Position numbers and translations under genes: made by a program. The notes below the pieces were generated by a model, which searched no databases, was not told where the DNA came from, and saw only the letters and a program-made list of their open reading frames with translations. Of a stretch of 64,000 nt of DNA, positions 43,936 through 53,391 are shown piece by piece; the stretch's first letter is position 1, and each line of letters opens with the position of its first letter. Source of the DNA: Bacteroidota bacterium (GTDB lineage Bacteria > Bacteroidota > Ignavibacteria > Ignavibacteriales > Melioribacteraceae); NCBI GenBank assembly GCA_018818165.1, contig JAHISP010000084.1, positions 248,001 through 312,000 on the forward strand, written 5' to 3'.

Positions 43936-44964
43936 TTAAAAATCAATTCCAACAGAGACTTTATGGATTGATGTTAGAATTCCAAAGTCTTGATAAGCAT
44001 AATCAATATGGAATGCTAAATTTCCTAATAATTTTTGTTTAAACCCAGCACCAAGAGCAAATGATTCTTGCGATTGATCAAGGAACAAAGACTTATAACC
44101 ACCTCGTAGTGCAATCACATCATTAAAAACATATTCTGCACCAACGTTTACACTTTCATAATTATCATTTGGATGTCTTGCATCAACATCAACAATTAAT
44201 TTGTGCATATCAGTTTTAATTACATCATAGGAAAGTCCAAGTACAAAGGTAAGTGGCAAAGACCAGTTTCCAGTAGTATATTCTCCAGGAATTCTATCAT
44301 TGTTTCCAGTAGTTTCTTCATCTTGATCAATTAATACAACAGCGGAATTTCCAGTAAGTTGTAATTTTGTGCCAAGATTCGTTATAGCCATTCCTATTTT
44401 TAAGCCATTAAATGGAGTATCGTAAAGAATTCCCATATCAATTGCAAAAGCTGTACCTGATGTATTCCAAATTGATTGTTGAATTACTTTTGGATTAAAC
44501 CCAATTGAAAATTCTTGAGTTAAGTTAATTGCCCATCCAAGACTTACAGCAACATCTGAAACAGAAAAAACAGATCCCGTTCCATCTGGTTCATCAACTG
44601 TTGTAACATTCATTTCGCCATAATTGGAACCAATAAAACTAATACCAATTACACCAAAATCTCCAAGATTTATACTTCCAGCAATAAAATTGTAACTTAA
44701 ATCAGCAATCCATTGAGTATGATCGAACACAACTGAATTACCATTTTGTCTAGCAATACCGGCAACATTCCAAAACATTGATGATGCATCATCAGAAACA
44801 GCAACAAAAGCACTTCCCATTCCGGTACCTCTAGCACCTTGACTCACTTTTAGAAATTGTGCCGCAGTTGTACCTCTTTTAGAAACATTATCAACATATT
44901 GTGCGTTAATGCTAAAAGCGACAAAAATAAAAACGAGTAAAGTTTTAATAACTAATTTATTCAT
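43936..44964 (-). CDS. PorV/PorQ-family outer membrane barrel
   Basis: 342 residues from the ATG at 44964, chosen because AAGGAT precedes it; the frame opens two codons earlier at a TTG. Signal peptide (NKLVIKTLLVFIFVAFSINAQ). The mature start has AAQFLKVSQGARGTGMGSAF and AVSDDASSMFWNVAGIA, the N-terminal signature of the PorV/PorQ (UPF0164) family. Long FadL-like strands follow, ending HKVSVGIDF. PorV shuttles T9SS cargo to the cell surface; dedicated paralogues next to surface proteins may act on particular partners. It lies five to eleven bases after the large FlgD-tailed gene and close to the TonB receptor, suggesting the three make one outer membrane assembly. Confidence 0.88.
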   Translation of the reverse strand: MNKLVIKTLLVFIFVAFSINAQYVDNVSKRGTTAAQFLKVSQGARGTGMGSAFVAVSDDASSMFWNVAGIARQNGNSVVFDHTQWIADLSYNFIAGSINLGDFGVIGISFIGSNYGEMNVTTVDEPDGTGSVFSVSDVAVSLGWAINLTQEFSIGFNPKVIQQSIWNTSGTAFAIDMGILYDTPFNGLKIGMAITNLGTKLQLTGNSAVVLIDQDEETTGNNDRIPGEYTTGNWSLPLTFVLGLSYDVIKTDMHKLIVDVDARHPNDNYESVNVGAEYVFNDVIALRGGYKSLFLDQSQESFALGAGFKQKLLGNLAFHIDYAYQDFGILTSIHKVSVGIDF

Positions 44965-44975
44965 TTTCAAAATCC

Positions 44976-47900
44976 TTATTTAATTAACGCAAACTTATTA
45001 ATATATTCCCCAACATTAGGAGCTTTTACATGGTAAATATAGAGTCCACTAGCAACATCCATTCCGTCCTCTGAAACTAAATTCCATTCTAGCGAGCCAT
45101 TTGTAGGTGAATATTCCTTAACCAATTCTTTAACCAAATCTCCAGAAACAGTATATATTGAAACTGTACATTCTGCTGGAAGATTAATAAAATTTATCTT
45201 CCTTTCGCCACGTCCAGTTTGGTTGAGGTTTCTTCTTTCCCAAGTAGTGGCAGCAATATATGGATTAGGAACAACGGATATTTTTTTAAGTTTGTCCTTA
45301 ACTAATTCGTCATCAATTGATGCTGATTGGGTATTAAATGTAAAGTAGTCACCGGTTGCAAACTGTTTTGTAGTTTTGAATTGGAAAATATCTCCAGCAA
45401 CAGGTTCTTTTGGTTGAACATTTGCAATTCCAGGAGCATGATAATTTATTCTCCAAGTAAGTTTATAGAGTGTTCCAGCATATTCAATAATTACTATTTC
45501 ATCCCCGTATGATAAATCGGCAGAACCATCATTGTCAAATATTTCCGCAGCTGATGTATCACCAGTAGTTGTATTTATAACCAAAAAGTTTGCATCAAGT
45601 TTGAAGAAAGGTGTTTTCGCAACAACTTCATCGCCATAAAATCTTATTTCATAATCAGCAGGCCATGCTACATTTTTAGCAGGAGAAGTAGCGTCAGGAT
45701 TGACTTCCATAGTTAAATTGCTGCTACCAACTAACCAACCAGTTTCATTTAAATTAACAGAAACAGCTGTATCATTCAAAACACTAAATACTAAACCATC
45801 AAAAGGTTGTGTAAATGAATTTTTTCCAAAATCTGTGCTTTTAGTAATTAAAGTATCGGTTGCTCCGTTACTTGTTTTAATTAGGTTATACGAACTAGTA
45901 ATGTAATTTGGCAAATTACCTTCTGCAGTAAATTCAACTTTATAAGAGGCATCATTTACAACCAATTCTTCATTTAGTACAACAACATTCAATTGTCCAG
46001 TTCCAATACCTTCTGCAACCTTAGTTATATCCCCAGATAATTGTGGAGGAAGATATCCGGCAGCAGGTGCATTAGGAACAATTACAGCACAGTTATAGTC
46101 AACGAATTTAACATTACCAGAATTGTCCTCAGTTATTATTTTTGTACATTCAGAAGGCACTAAACCTTTAGTTCCAAAACTTGGGTCACCCATGTCATAA
46201 GAAACCAATGCGTAATAATATTTTTTACCATTAGTAACCGTAGTATCAATAAATGAGTGTTGCAAACCAGTATCTTTTCCTCTATTAAAGCTAGCTCCGT
46301 TAATCCCAATTGGATCTGGACCAAGAATTCCATCAATTAAATCAAATTGAGCAATAGGTCTTGAGTACTTTGCATTTCCACGTGTATCTGTAATTACTTT
46401 AATATCATTAAATTCTGGCTCTTGACTTCTATAAACCAAGTAACCTTCAAAATCCTTTTTATATCCAAGTGTTGGATTGCCTTGTTCGAAACCTAAAAAT
46501 GGATCGCGAGATTGTTCTGCAGCATTATCCCAATAAAGAAATACTTTTTTATCACCAGGAACAGCCGTAAGTTTTGGCTTATCCGGTGGTCTAGAAAAAT
46601 TGTAGTTTGCATTATAAATTTGTTGTACAGTTTCTTTATTAAAGAATAAATCTTCTAAATCTTCACCAAATAATAATGCCATTGAAAATCTTTCACGAGC
46701 ATTTAGTCTTAATGGAAAAGCACCAGAAGCAAAAACCATACTAATGTTTGCTTTTTGAAGCGATGTATCAAAATTGGCTGTTTGCATTTTTAACCACATT
46801 GATTCATCATCTTTTGGCCAACCACCACCAGTTCCCCCATCGCCCAAGCGGTAAATTGATAAACTTGTTAAACCAATCTGGTCAGATTCATCTTTATCTG
46901 TTTTGTCAAAATTTGGCTCACCATCAGTAGGTATTCCATCCCCTTCACCAGCATCGGGAGCAATATATTGAGAGTCAAATGGACCAACACCATCTTGACC
47001 AACATCATTATTTAATGGCTCATTTTCATCAGCATCCCATTTACCGTTACCATTTAAATCACTATATGCTAACCAATCGCCGTCGTTATCAATTCCATCC
47101 GCACGACTTTCATCAACCATTCCATCATCATCATTATCAAAACTATCAAATGAGTTACCAGGACTTTCGAGATAAGCATAACCCAAATAACCAGTTTTCC
47201 ATCTACCAGGTGCTCCGTAACCATCATCATCAAAAGCATAAGCAAGATCAAGAAGGATATTGTATGAAGCGTTATCATCTGAGTTATCGCCTGAACCACC
47301 AACCCCAGTATCGGTATAAAAACCAAAGTAAGTTTTTTCGTAATCGTTATCAGAAAGATTCACAATGTCGTAATGCCAAAATATAATATCTTCAGCTAAT
47401 ACGTGCGACCATTGAAAGCCTCTGGTTTCAACGCGAAGACCAATTCCTTGTCTTTCGTGATCATTCTCTACAGGATGGAAATTATAAGGAGGTCCAGCAA
47501 ATTCACCATCTTTAGAATCATCCATAACAAAAAATGTTTCAAAGTCAGCATTTTTAACGCCTCGCCCAAAATAACCATACCAGTATCCATTCCAATTATC
47601 ATCTAGATTTGGAAGAGCGCTTGGCCAAGCATCTGGCCATGAGTCAGGATTTGTACTAATAGCTGGATCTTCTGATGATGCATTAGCATAACCAGGCACT
47701 GCTTCCAATCCCCAAATAGTTCCATTTACAGGATCTCTATCCATCCATTCACGATATGAAGTTTCTAGTGGATGAACTATTCCTGCATCAGTAGTTATTT
47801 CGGATGCAATTAAAACGGCAACACCATCAAGATAGTTGTGGCCTGTACCTTTAAGCCACTCACCAGAAGGAGAAAATGGCCACTGACCAACTTCACCATT

Positions 47901-48065
47901 ATTATAGAATAAAGTTCTAACAAGATTTCCATCCATTAAACCTTCTCTTCTATATTGTATATTCCCATAAGGATCATTTCTGTATGCTTCAATTTGTTCA
48001 TTAACTTGTGCAAAAGCACTTGAAATGAACAGTAACAATAGAAATGGAATTTTTTTGAATAACAT
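44976..48065 (-). CDS. Large surface protein with Ca-binding repeats and FlgD-like tail
   Basis: 1029 residues; signal peptide 1-19 (PFLLLLFISSAFAQ). The first ~330 residues have many Trp/Tyr/Gly/Asp and no family I can name. Residues ~310-400 are a run of acidic Ca-binding-like motifs (DNDDDGMVDESRADGIDNDG, then DLNGNGKWDADENEPLNND), similar to thrombospondin type 3/EF-hand loops. An Fn3-like stretch with YLVYRSQEPEFND follows (~545-650). The end is a FlgD-type Ig domain (VSIYTVSGDLVKELVKEY, NLVSEDGMDVASGLYIYHVK). It sits 23 bases after the TonB receptor gene and just before PorV. In this position SusD would be expected, so it is a candidate glycan-binding partner of the receptor. That role is inference. 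AAGAGGT precedes the ATG. Confidence 0.75.
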   Translation of the reverse strand: MLFKKIPFLLLLFISSAFAQVNEQIEAYRNDPYGNIQYRREGLMDGNLVRTLFYNNGEVGQWPFSPSGEWLKGTGHNYLDGVAVLIASEITTDAGIVHPLETSYREWMDRDPVNGTIWGLEAVPGYANASSEDPAISTNPDSWPDAWPSALPNLDDNWNGYWYGYFGRGVKNADFETFFVMDDSKDGEFAGPPYNFHPVENDHERQGIGLRVETRGFQWSHVLAEDIIFWHYDIVNLSDNDYEKTYFGFYTDTGVGGSGDNSDDNASYNILLDLAYAFDDDGYGAPGRWKTGYLGYAYLESPGNSFDSFDNDDDGMVDESRADGIDNDGDWLAYSDLNGNGKWDADENEPLNNDVGQDGVGPFDSQYIAPDAGEGDGIPTDGEPNFDKTDKDESDQIGLTSLSIYRLGDGGTGGGWPKDDESMWLKMQTANFDTSLQKANISMVFASGAFPLRLNARERFSMALLFGEDLEDLFFNKETVQQIYNANYNFSRPPDKPKLTAVPGDKKVFLYWDNAAEQSRDPFLGFEQGNPTLGYKKDFEGYLVYRSQEPEFNDIKVITDTRGNAKYSRPIAQFDLIDGILGPDPIGINGASFNRGKDTGLQHSFIDTTVTNGKKYYYALVSYDMGDPSFGTKGLVPSECTKIITEDNSGNVKFVDYNCAVIVPNAPAAGYLPPQLSGDITKVAEGIGTGQLNVVVLNEELVVNDASYKVEFTAEGNLPNYITSSYNLIKTSNGATDTLITKSTDFGKNSFTQPFDGLVFSVLNDTAVSVNLNETGWLVGSSNLTMEVNPDATSPAKNVAWPADYEIRFYGDEVVAKTPFFKLDANFLVINTTTGDTSAAEIFDNDGSADLSYGDEIVIIEYAGTLYKLTWRINYHAPGIANVQPKEPVAGDIFQFKTTKQFATGDYFTFNTQSASIDDELVKDKLKKISVVPNPYIAATTWERRNLNQTGRGERKINFINLPAECTVSIYTVSGDLVKELVKEYSPTNGSLEWNLVSEDGMDVASGLYIYHVKAPNVGEYINKFALIK

Positions 48066-48088
48066 TTTTACCTCTTAATCAAACATTT

Positions 48089-50761
48089 TTAGAATACAAC
48101 GCTTAAACCAAGCTTAATTTGTCTTGGAGATGAATACATGCCTGGATTATTAACAAATTCGTCAATTGTATTTAATCCATTAATTTCACCAGCATATTTA
48201 ACATTTAAATCAGTTCCAGCACGTCCAGTAGTTGAATAAACACCATTTTCATTGAGAATATCAAATAAGTTATAAACAAGAAGAATAGCGTGAAAATCAA
48301 TTCCTAAAAGATTGAAGTTTTTATCTGCTTTTAAATCGAAATATACTGAAGAAGGTTTACGACCACCATTTTCAAAAGTTACAGAATTACTTACTTTTGT
48401 ATCCTCAGTATAAGGTGTTCCAGAACCATATCGCGCTATAAAACCAACAATCCAATCGCCTGGTACACCAACATTTGCACTTAAATTTACAGTATGTCGC
48501 TGATCCCAATTTAATGGAACAACAACTTTTTCAGGTTCAACGTTATTCTTAGTATCGTTATAAACAGACATAGGGTCAGAAGAGTTTCCTTCTACAATTT
48601 GCAATGTGTAGTCAACTTTCATACTAAAATTGTCTGAAAATCGTTTATCCAAACTAATAATTGCACCAGTTACGTTTGCATAATCTTTATTTGTAAATCG
48701 CGCATACTTAAATCCTTCGTAAGTACTAAGAATTTCAGTAGCCAAAAGATTTCTAATATCGCTATAGTAAACTGAAAAATCGACAGCAACATTTGGGAAT
48801 ATTACTTGCTGAATACCCAATTCGTATTTAACTGTTTTTTGGGCTTTTAAGTCTGGATTACCTGTTACACTATTAAGCGCTGATTGATCAATAATATAAT
48901 CGTTGTTTTGATATAAATACTGCATTGTTGGCATTTGGAAAAAATGTCCATAAGAAAAATGAATTGCACCTTTATCAGAAATAGGGAATGACAAGCCTAA
49001 TCTTGGGCTAATTTGAGATTTAGCTTTAACGGCAACGGTTTGTCCAGCACCAGGAAAATTAGGATTTCCAAAAACAGTATTTGTTTGTTCAAGCAAATAT
49101 TGATAAGGATTACGCATATCAATAGGCATGCTTGTATTTGCATTAAAATAATCAAAACGGACACCGAGATTAACAATCATTATGTCATATTCCATTTTGT
49201 CTTGTATGTAAGAAGAAATGCTATAAGGGTTTGCATCATAAAACTGATTACCAGAAGTGCCAAGCGCTCTATATCCAAGAGTAAAAATTTCTTGGTTGTT
49301 CAAATCTAGTTCACCTTCGGTAAGGTTAACAATATCTTTTCCATGATTATATATTTCATATTTATTGACTTCAATTCCTAATTTAATTTTGTGTCCTTTA
49401 GATATTTGGGATTCAAAAGCTAATTGTGCAATTGAAGTATATGTGTGTCGTTCGTATCTGCTTGTTTGCTGTCCACCTTGTCTAAAAGTATAATCAGAAT
49501 TTGGAAGCCCATGTTTTGGGTCTAAGTATCTAGAATCATATTCATCTTCATATAAATAACCTTTATAATTACTCATGTTATAAGCAAGTTTTATTGAAGC
49601 AAATGAACTTTGATTAGGTATAAAAGAAAATTGAAAAGAGTTTAATAAATTGTCTCTATAATGGTTCATTAATCCATCTGGAGCCCATTCGAAAGCATGA
49701 TCGAAATATTTGTTTTCATTATCATCAAATATCGTATTCCAACTAGCTTTCCAACTTGAACCTTGGTAAGTAAGTTTTCCATTTACTGATTTTCTTGAAG
49801 CAGGACTCATTTTAACGTATTCTCCATCTCCTGTAGGGAAAAATGGATTTGTGTCGGTCATATTATATACTCTTTTCCCATAATAAAGACCGTCTTCTTG
49901 AACGTATCTTCCACTAACAAAAAATCCAAGATTCTTAATTAGTTTTGTTGGTCCATCAAAAGAAAACTGAATATCTGCAGATTTTGCAGAAGTAAAATTA
50001 TCCAAGTTTGAGTAAATATTTGTGTTGGAATAATATTTACCAACATAAGCTGTAGCGCTACCAGAATAATTTTGGCCAGCATCTTTTGTAATAATATTAA
50101 CAATACCAGACATTGCGTTACCGTACTCTGCATTAAAAGTACCACTAATAACTTCTAATTGTCTAATAGAATTGTTTTCCACTTCTATTGAAACACCGCC
50201 ATCGTAGGCATCATTAACAGCAATACCATCAACCAAATACGAGACTTCCCCACCACGTCCACCGCGGAAGTGACCATCAACAACCCCAGCTTGAATATTT
50301 ACAACTTGGTGCATGTTTTCAACAGGCATCATTTTAATTTCCTCAGCTGATACAGTAGATGAAGAAGATGTTAAATCTTTTGTAATAAGAGGTTTTTGTG
50401 CAACAACCACAACCTCTTCATCTAATGTAATTGATTCGCCGCTTAAACTAACATCAATTTGAGTAGTTCTATCAACATTAACAATAACATCTTGAATTAT
50501 GGTTCTGTTATATCCCATAGAACTAACAATCATTTTATGCTTGCCTGGTGGAACATTTATAATAAAATAGTATCCATCCAAATCAGTTGCACCACCTAAG
50601 TAGGTTCCGTCAACAATAACATTAGCACCAATTAGAGGTTCTCCAGTTGATTTATCAACTACATAACCAGATATTTTGCCAGTTTCACCAGCAAAAAGAT
50701 TCATTGAAAGCAAAAGCATCAATGAAAATAAAATTGCAATTTTTTTAAGAGGTGATTTCAA
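48089..50761 (-). CDS. TonB-dependent receptor with carboxypeptidase-D-like N-domain
   Basis: About 890 residues. I favour the TTG at 50761 with GGGGA eight bases upstream; the frame opens five codons earlier at another TTG. The signal peptide is ILFSLMLLLSMNLFAG. N-terminal CarboxypepD_reg-like domain ~28-110 (GKISGYVVDKSTGEPLIGAN, GGATDLDGYYFIINVPPG). The plug is ~125-235 (VENMHQVVNIQAGVVDGHFR, SYLVDGIAVNDAYDGG, EYGNAMSGIVNIITK). A 22-strand-type barrel follows, ending MYSSPRQIKLGLSVVF. It should import oligosaccharides across the outer membrane using TonB energy. It resembles SusC in having the N-terminal domain, but is shorter and no SusD follows. A strong hairpin upstream separates it from the CBM protein gene. 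Confidence 0.92.
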   Translation of the reverse strand: MKSPLKKIAILFSLMLLLSMNLFAGETGKISGYVVDKSTGEPLIGANVIVDGTYLGGATDLDGYYFIINVPPGKHKMIVSSMGYNRTIIQDVIVNVDRTTQIDVSLSGESITLDEEVVVVAQKPLITKDLTSSSSTVSAEEIKMMPVENMHQVVNIQAGVVDGHFRGGRGGEVSYLVDGIAVNDAYDGGVSIEVENNSIRQLEVISGTFNAEYGNAMSGIVNIITKDAGQNYSGSATAYVGKYYSNTNIYSNLDNFTSAKSADIQFSFDGPTKLIKNLGFFVSGRYVQEDGLYYGKRVYNMTDTNPFFPTGDGEYVKMSPASRKSVNGKLTYQGSSWKASWNTIFDDNENKYFDHAFEWAPDGLMNHYRDNLLNSFQFSFIPNQSSFASIKLAYNMSNYKGYLYEDEYDSRYLDPKHGLPNSDYTFRQGGQQTSRYERHTYTSIAQLAFESQISKGHKIKLGIEVNKYEIYNHGKDIVNLTEGELDLNNQEIFTLGYRALGTSGNQFYDANPYSISSYIQDKMEYDIMIVNLGVRFDYFNANTSMPIDMRNPYQYLLEQTNTVFGNPNFPGAGQTVAVKAKSQISPRLGLSFPISDKGAIHFSYGHFFQMPTMQYLYQNNDYIIDQSALNSVTGNPDLKAQKTVKYELGIQQVIFPNVAVDFSVYYSDIRNLLATEILSTYEGFKYARFTNKDYANVTGAIISLDKRFSDNFSMKVDYTLQIVEGNSSDPMSVYNDTKNNVEPEKVVVPLNWDQRHTVNLSANVGVPGDWIVGFIARYGSGTPYTEDTKVSNSVTFENGGRKPSSVYFDLKADKNFNLLGIDFHAILLVYNLFDILNENGVYSTTGRAGTDLNVKYAGEINGLNTIDEFVNNPGMYSSPRQIKLGLSVVF

Positions 50762-50805
50762 TTTATCATTCCCCAATATTTTGAATATCGTTTAGTTTAT
50801 TTAAT

Positions 50806-50839
50806 TAGCGGCTATCAGGAGGTACAGTGATAGCCGCTA
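50806..50839. promoter_or_regulatory. Strong 12-bp hairpin between the CBM-protein and TonB-receptor genes
   Basis: TAGCGGCTATCA (50806-50817) and TGATAGCCGCTA (50828-50839) pair perfectly around a ten-base loop, 17 bases past the CBM-protein stop and about 45 bases before the receptor start. It is the most G+C-rich hairpin in the operon. Without a T-run it probably protects or processes the mRNA, or attenuates transcription. Confidence 0.6.
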
Positions 50840-50855
50840 TAGAATTTGATGTTAA

Positions 50856-53324
50856 TTACTTAAGTAACATCATTTTTTTAGAGTCTACGAAATTACCAGA
50901 TTGAATTCTATAAATATAAAGTCCAGTACTCAATTGGCTAGCATCAAATTTAACTTGATATTGACCAGCGTTTTGTGTTGCATTTACAAGTGACATTACT
51001 TCTTGTCCCAGAATATTGTATATCTTCAAAGAAACCATTCCACTTTTTTCAAGTGAATAACTAATAACTGTTGAAGGGTTAAATGGATTAGGATAGTTTT
51101 GTGATAATTCATAAGAATTTACAGAAAGTTTATTATCATCAACATCTGTCATTTTATCGCCAATCCAAGTGTATGTCCAGAGAGAAACATTTGAATACGA
51201 TTTATCTTGGTTATTGATTGAATATGTTAAAATACCTTCTCTTTCGCCAGTCGCGTCAGCATCATTAACAGAAAAATCGATAGGAATTCTCATACCAACT
51301 TCAGGATTGAATCTTGCATCACCTCTTTCTGTTAAATCATCTAAAGAGATTCTACCTTCAATTACGTATCCAGATGGGAATTTTTCTGACCAGTGATAGT
51401 CATCACTAGTTGGGCGTAATATAACGACACCCCAGTTATCAACACGTACTGCATTTGAATTAAATCTGAAATGATAATCTGGCTCATCACCTGTCTTATA
51501 GCCCGTATGAGAAGGACCATGCCAATCGTAAAGACCAATATATAAATCTGGTGAATCAATTAAATAAGAAGATTTAGTTGAATCAATAGCAATTACATCA
51601 TCTTCAACATCAATTGCGAAGTATAAATAATTTTCATCAAAAGCTACATAGGCGTTAACTGATAAGTCAGCATCACCATCAATAACAGTATTGTTAACAA
51701 TAGTACCACTTCCATCAGATGGGAACATTCTAAAAGGAGCAATTGCTGACCATTCGCTTAAATTACCATCTGCGGCAAAATTAGCAGGAGCAGTAGGATG
51801 AATTGCTGTAACACCTTTTGCTGTGTTAACAACTGCATCTGTTGCAGTTAAAGCACCAACATTACCTGCTGCGTCTGTTGCATAAACAGCATAATAATAA
51901 GTCAATTCAGTATCTTTTACAGGAGCAATAATAGTATGTGAAGCTATTTGAGTTCCGACTGCAATTTTGCTTGCAACAGCTTCTATACCAGCATCTTCAA
52001 GAGAAACTATTGGGCTCATAGAATACAAAACAGTATAAGTACTTTTTGATTCATTCGGAACATCAAGCCATGTAATTAAGTTTTGATAAGTACCAACAAC
52101 TGGAATAACACCTGTTGGAGCTTCTGGAGCTACAACATCAATTGGTGGGTTACCAGTCCATAGGAAGTCTATCCATAATTTTTTACCAGCAGAAGCATTT
52201 CCTTCACCCATCATTTGAAAAACGGTAATGCTTGATGAGTCAAAATCAGCTTTGCCATCAATTACATAGAAATCAGCTAAAGCAAGTGAATAATCGTGCC
52301 ATTGGTCATCAGCAACTATATCAAAAGCAAAACCAACTGATCCATTAGCTCCCGATTCAAATTGTAATCTGATAGGAGAATTTGTTCCGGCTTCTGCTTT
52401 TAAAGCAAATTTAAGAGAATCTAAAGCCCATCTATAACCTAAATCGTGAGCAGGACTTACATTCCAACCAGCACCAGACCAACCATTAGCCCATTCGTCA
52501 CCTTGTGTCCAAAGAAGAGCATTAGTTTTTGGATCAATTCCAGCACCGTCAACTATTTCAAGACCAGATTGTCCCCAAGTAAATTGAGCTAATGCAGGGT
52601 CTAAAGATTTACCATTAAAAATAATCCAAGGGTTTTCTGCAACTCCGGTTAAATGAAGGTCATCAAAAATTACTTGACCACTTGAATAATCGCCTTCACC
52701 AGCACCACTTATTGAAAATTCAAAAGCATAGCCTTTAATTTTGTTAGCATCAAGTTGATTGTTTCCAACAACTCCAGCCCAACCAGTTCTGTTAAAACCT
52801 TCACCATTCCAAAAATTTGCGTCAGCTTTTAATGGAAGTGTAATTGTTTGCCATTGGCTTGAAGAATCGTCACAAACATTATATTCGAATGAATAATAAA
52901 ATTCTGTGCTTCCTGCGCCACTTGTTGTATCATCTACATCTGAAACATCATATAATTCAAATCTTAAATGAATACGACCAACTAATGATTGAGGTGTTAG
53001 AGTATAAAATGAAAATGACACGGAATCGAAAGCACTCCAATCGTAAACTTGTGAGTCAGGTGCCATGTGGAATATTTTAGAATAACCACCCCATCCTTCT
53101 ATATTGTGTGCACTATAATCAATTGACATAGCATTGCCTGAAACTGCTATACCACTTTGGTAAGAATCTTTTACATAACCAAGTAAAGAATCAGCATTTA
53201 CGCTAGTCTCATATTTCCAGTAAGTAGATTCTTGAGGCTCTTCGAAATTGTTAATAACTTGTGTCTGTGCAATGACAAAGCTACTTAAAGCAAGGAATAA
53301 AAAAAGAAAAGTAAATTTTCTCAT
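50856..53324 (-). CDS. Multi-CBM surface protein with CBM9-like and T9SS domains
   Basis: 822 residues; signal peptide 1-19 (LFLALSSFVIAQ). Two CIA30/CBM11-like jelly-roll domains follow (~22-230 from TQVINNFEEPQESTYWKYET; ~232-395 with DQWHDYSLALADFYVIDG and a KLWIDFLW end). An Fn3-like domain is ~400-500. A CBM9/DOMON-like domain is ~505-720 (NFAADGNLSEWSAIAPF, NAYVAFDENYLYFAIDVEDD, GYVIEGRISLDDL). The C-terminus is T9SS sorting (LSQNYPNPFNPSTVISYSL, end KKMMLLK). No catalytic motif is visible. It is probably a surface glycan-binding protein, the functional counterpart of SusE/SusF/SGBPs, upstream of the receptor. AGGAG precedes the ATG. Confidence 0.82.
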   Translation of the reverse strand: MRKFTFLFLFLALSSFVIAQTQVINNFEEPQESTYWKYETSVNADSLLGYVKDSYQSGIAVSGNAMSIDYSAHNIEGWGGYSKIFHMAPDSQVYDWSAFDSVSFSFYTLTPQSLVGRIHLRFELYDVSDVDDTTSGAGSTEFYYSFEYNVCDDSSSQWQTITLPLKADANFWNGEGFNRTGWAGVVGNNQLDANKIKGYAFEFSISGAGEGDYSSGQVIFDDLHLTGVAENPWIIFNGKSLDPALAQFTWGQSGLEIVDGAGIDPKTNALLWTQGDEWANGWSGAGWNVSPAHDLGYRWALDSLKFALKAEAGTNSPIRLQFESGANGSVGFAFDIVADDQWHDYSLALADFYVIDGKADFDSSSITVFQMMGEGNASAGKKLWIDFLWTGNPPIDVVAPEAPTGVIPVVGTYQNLITWLDVPNESKSTYTVLYSMSPIVSLEDAGIEAVASKIAVGTQIASHTIIAPVKDTELTYYYAVYATDAAGNVGALTATDAVVNTAKGVTAIHPTAPANFAADGNLSEWSAIAPFRMFPSDGSGTIVNNTVIDGDADLSVNAYVAFDENYLYFAIDVEDDVIAIDSTKSSYLIDSPDLYIGLYDWHGPSHTGYKTGDEPDYHFRFNSNAVRVDNWGVVILRPTSDDYHWSEKFPSGYVIEGRISLDDLTERGDARFNPEVGMRIPIDFSVNDADATGEREGILTYSINNQDKSYSNVSLWTYTWIGDKMTDVDDNKLSVNSYELSQNYPNPFNPSTVISYSLEKSGMVSLKIYNILGQEVMSLVNATQNAGQYQVKFDASQLSTGLYIYRIQSGNFVDSKKMMLLK

Positions 53325-53391
53325 GGTTTTTCTCCTAATTAAAGAATGAATTAATGAATTAATGTAAATAGTTAATAAATTAGTTAATAAA

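Noticed and set aside
46979-47386. 135-codon His/Gln-rich plus-strand frame
   Set aside because: It is the antisense of the Asp/Asn-rich Ca-binding-like repeats of the 1029-residue surface protein; no ribosome binding site or family.
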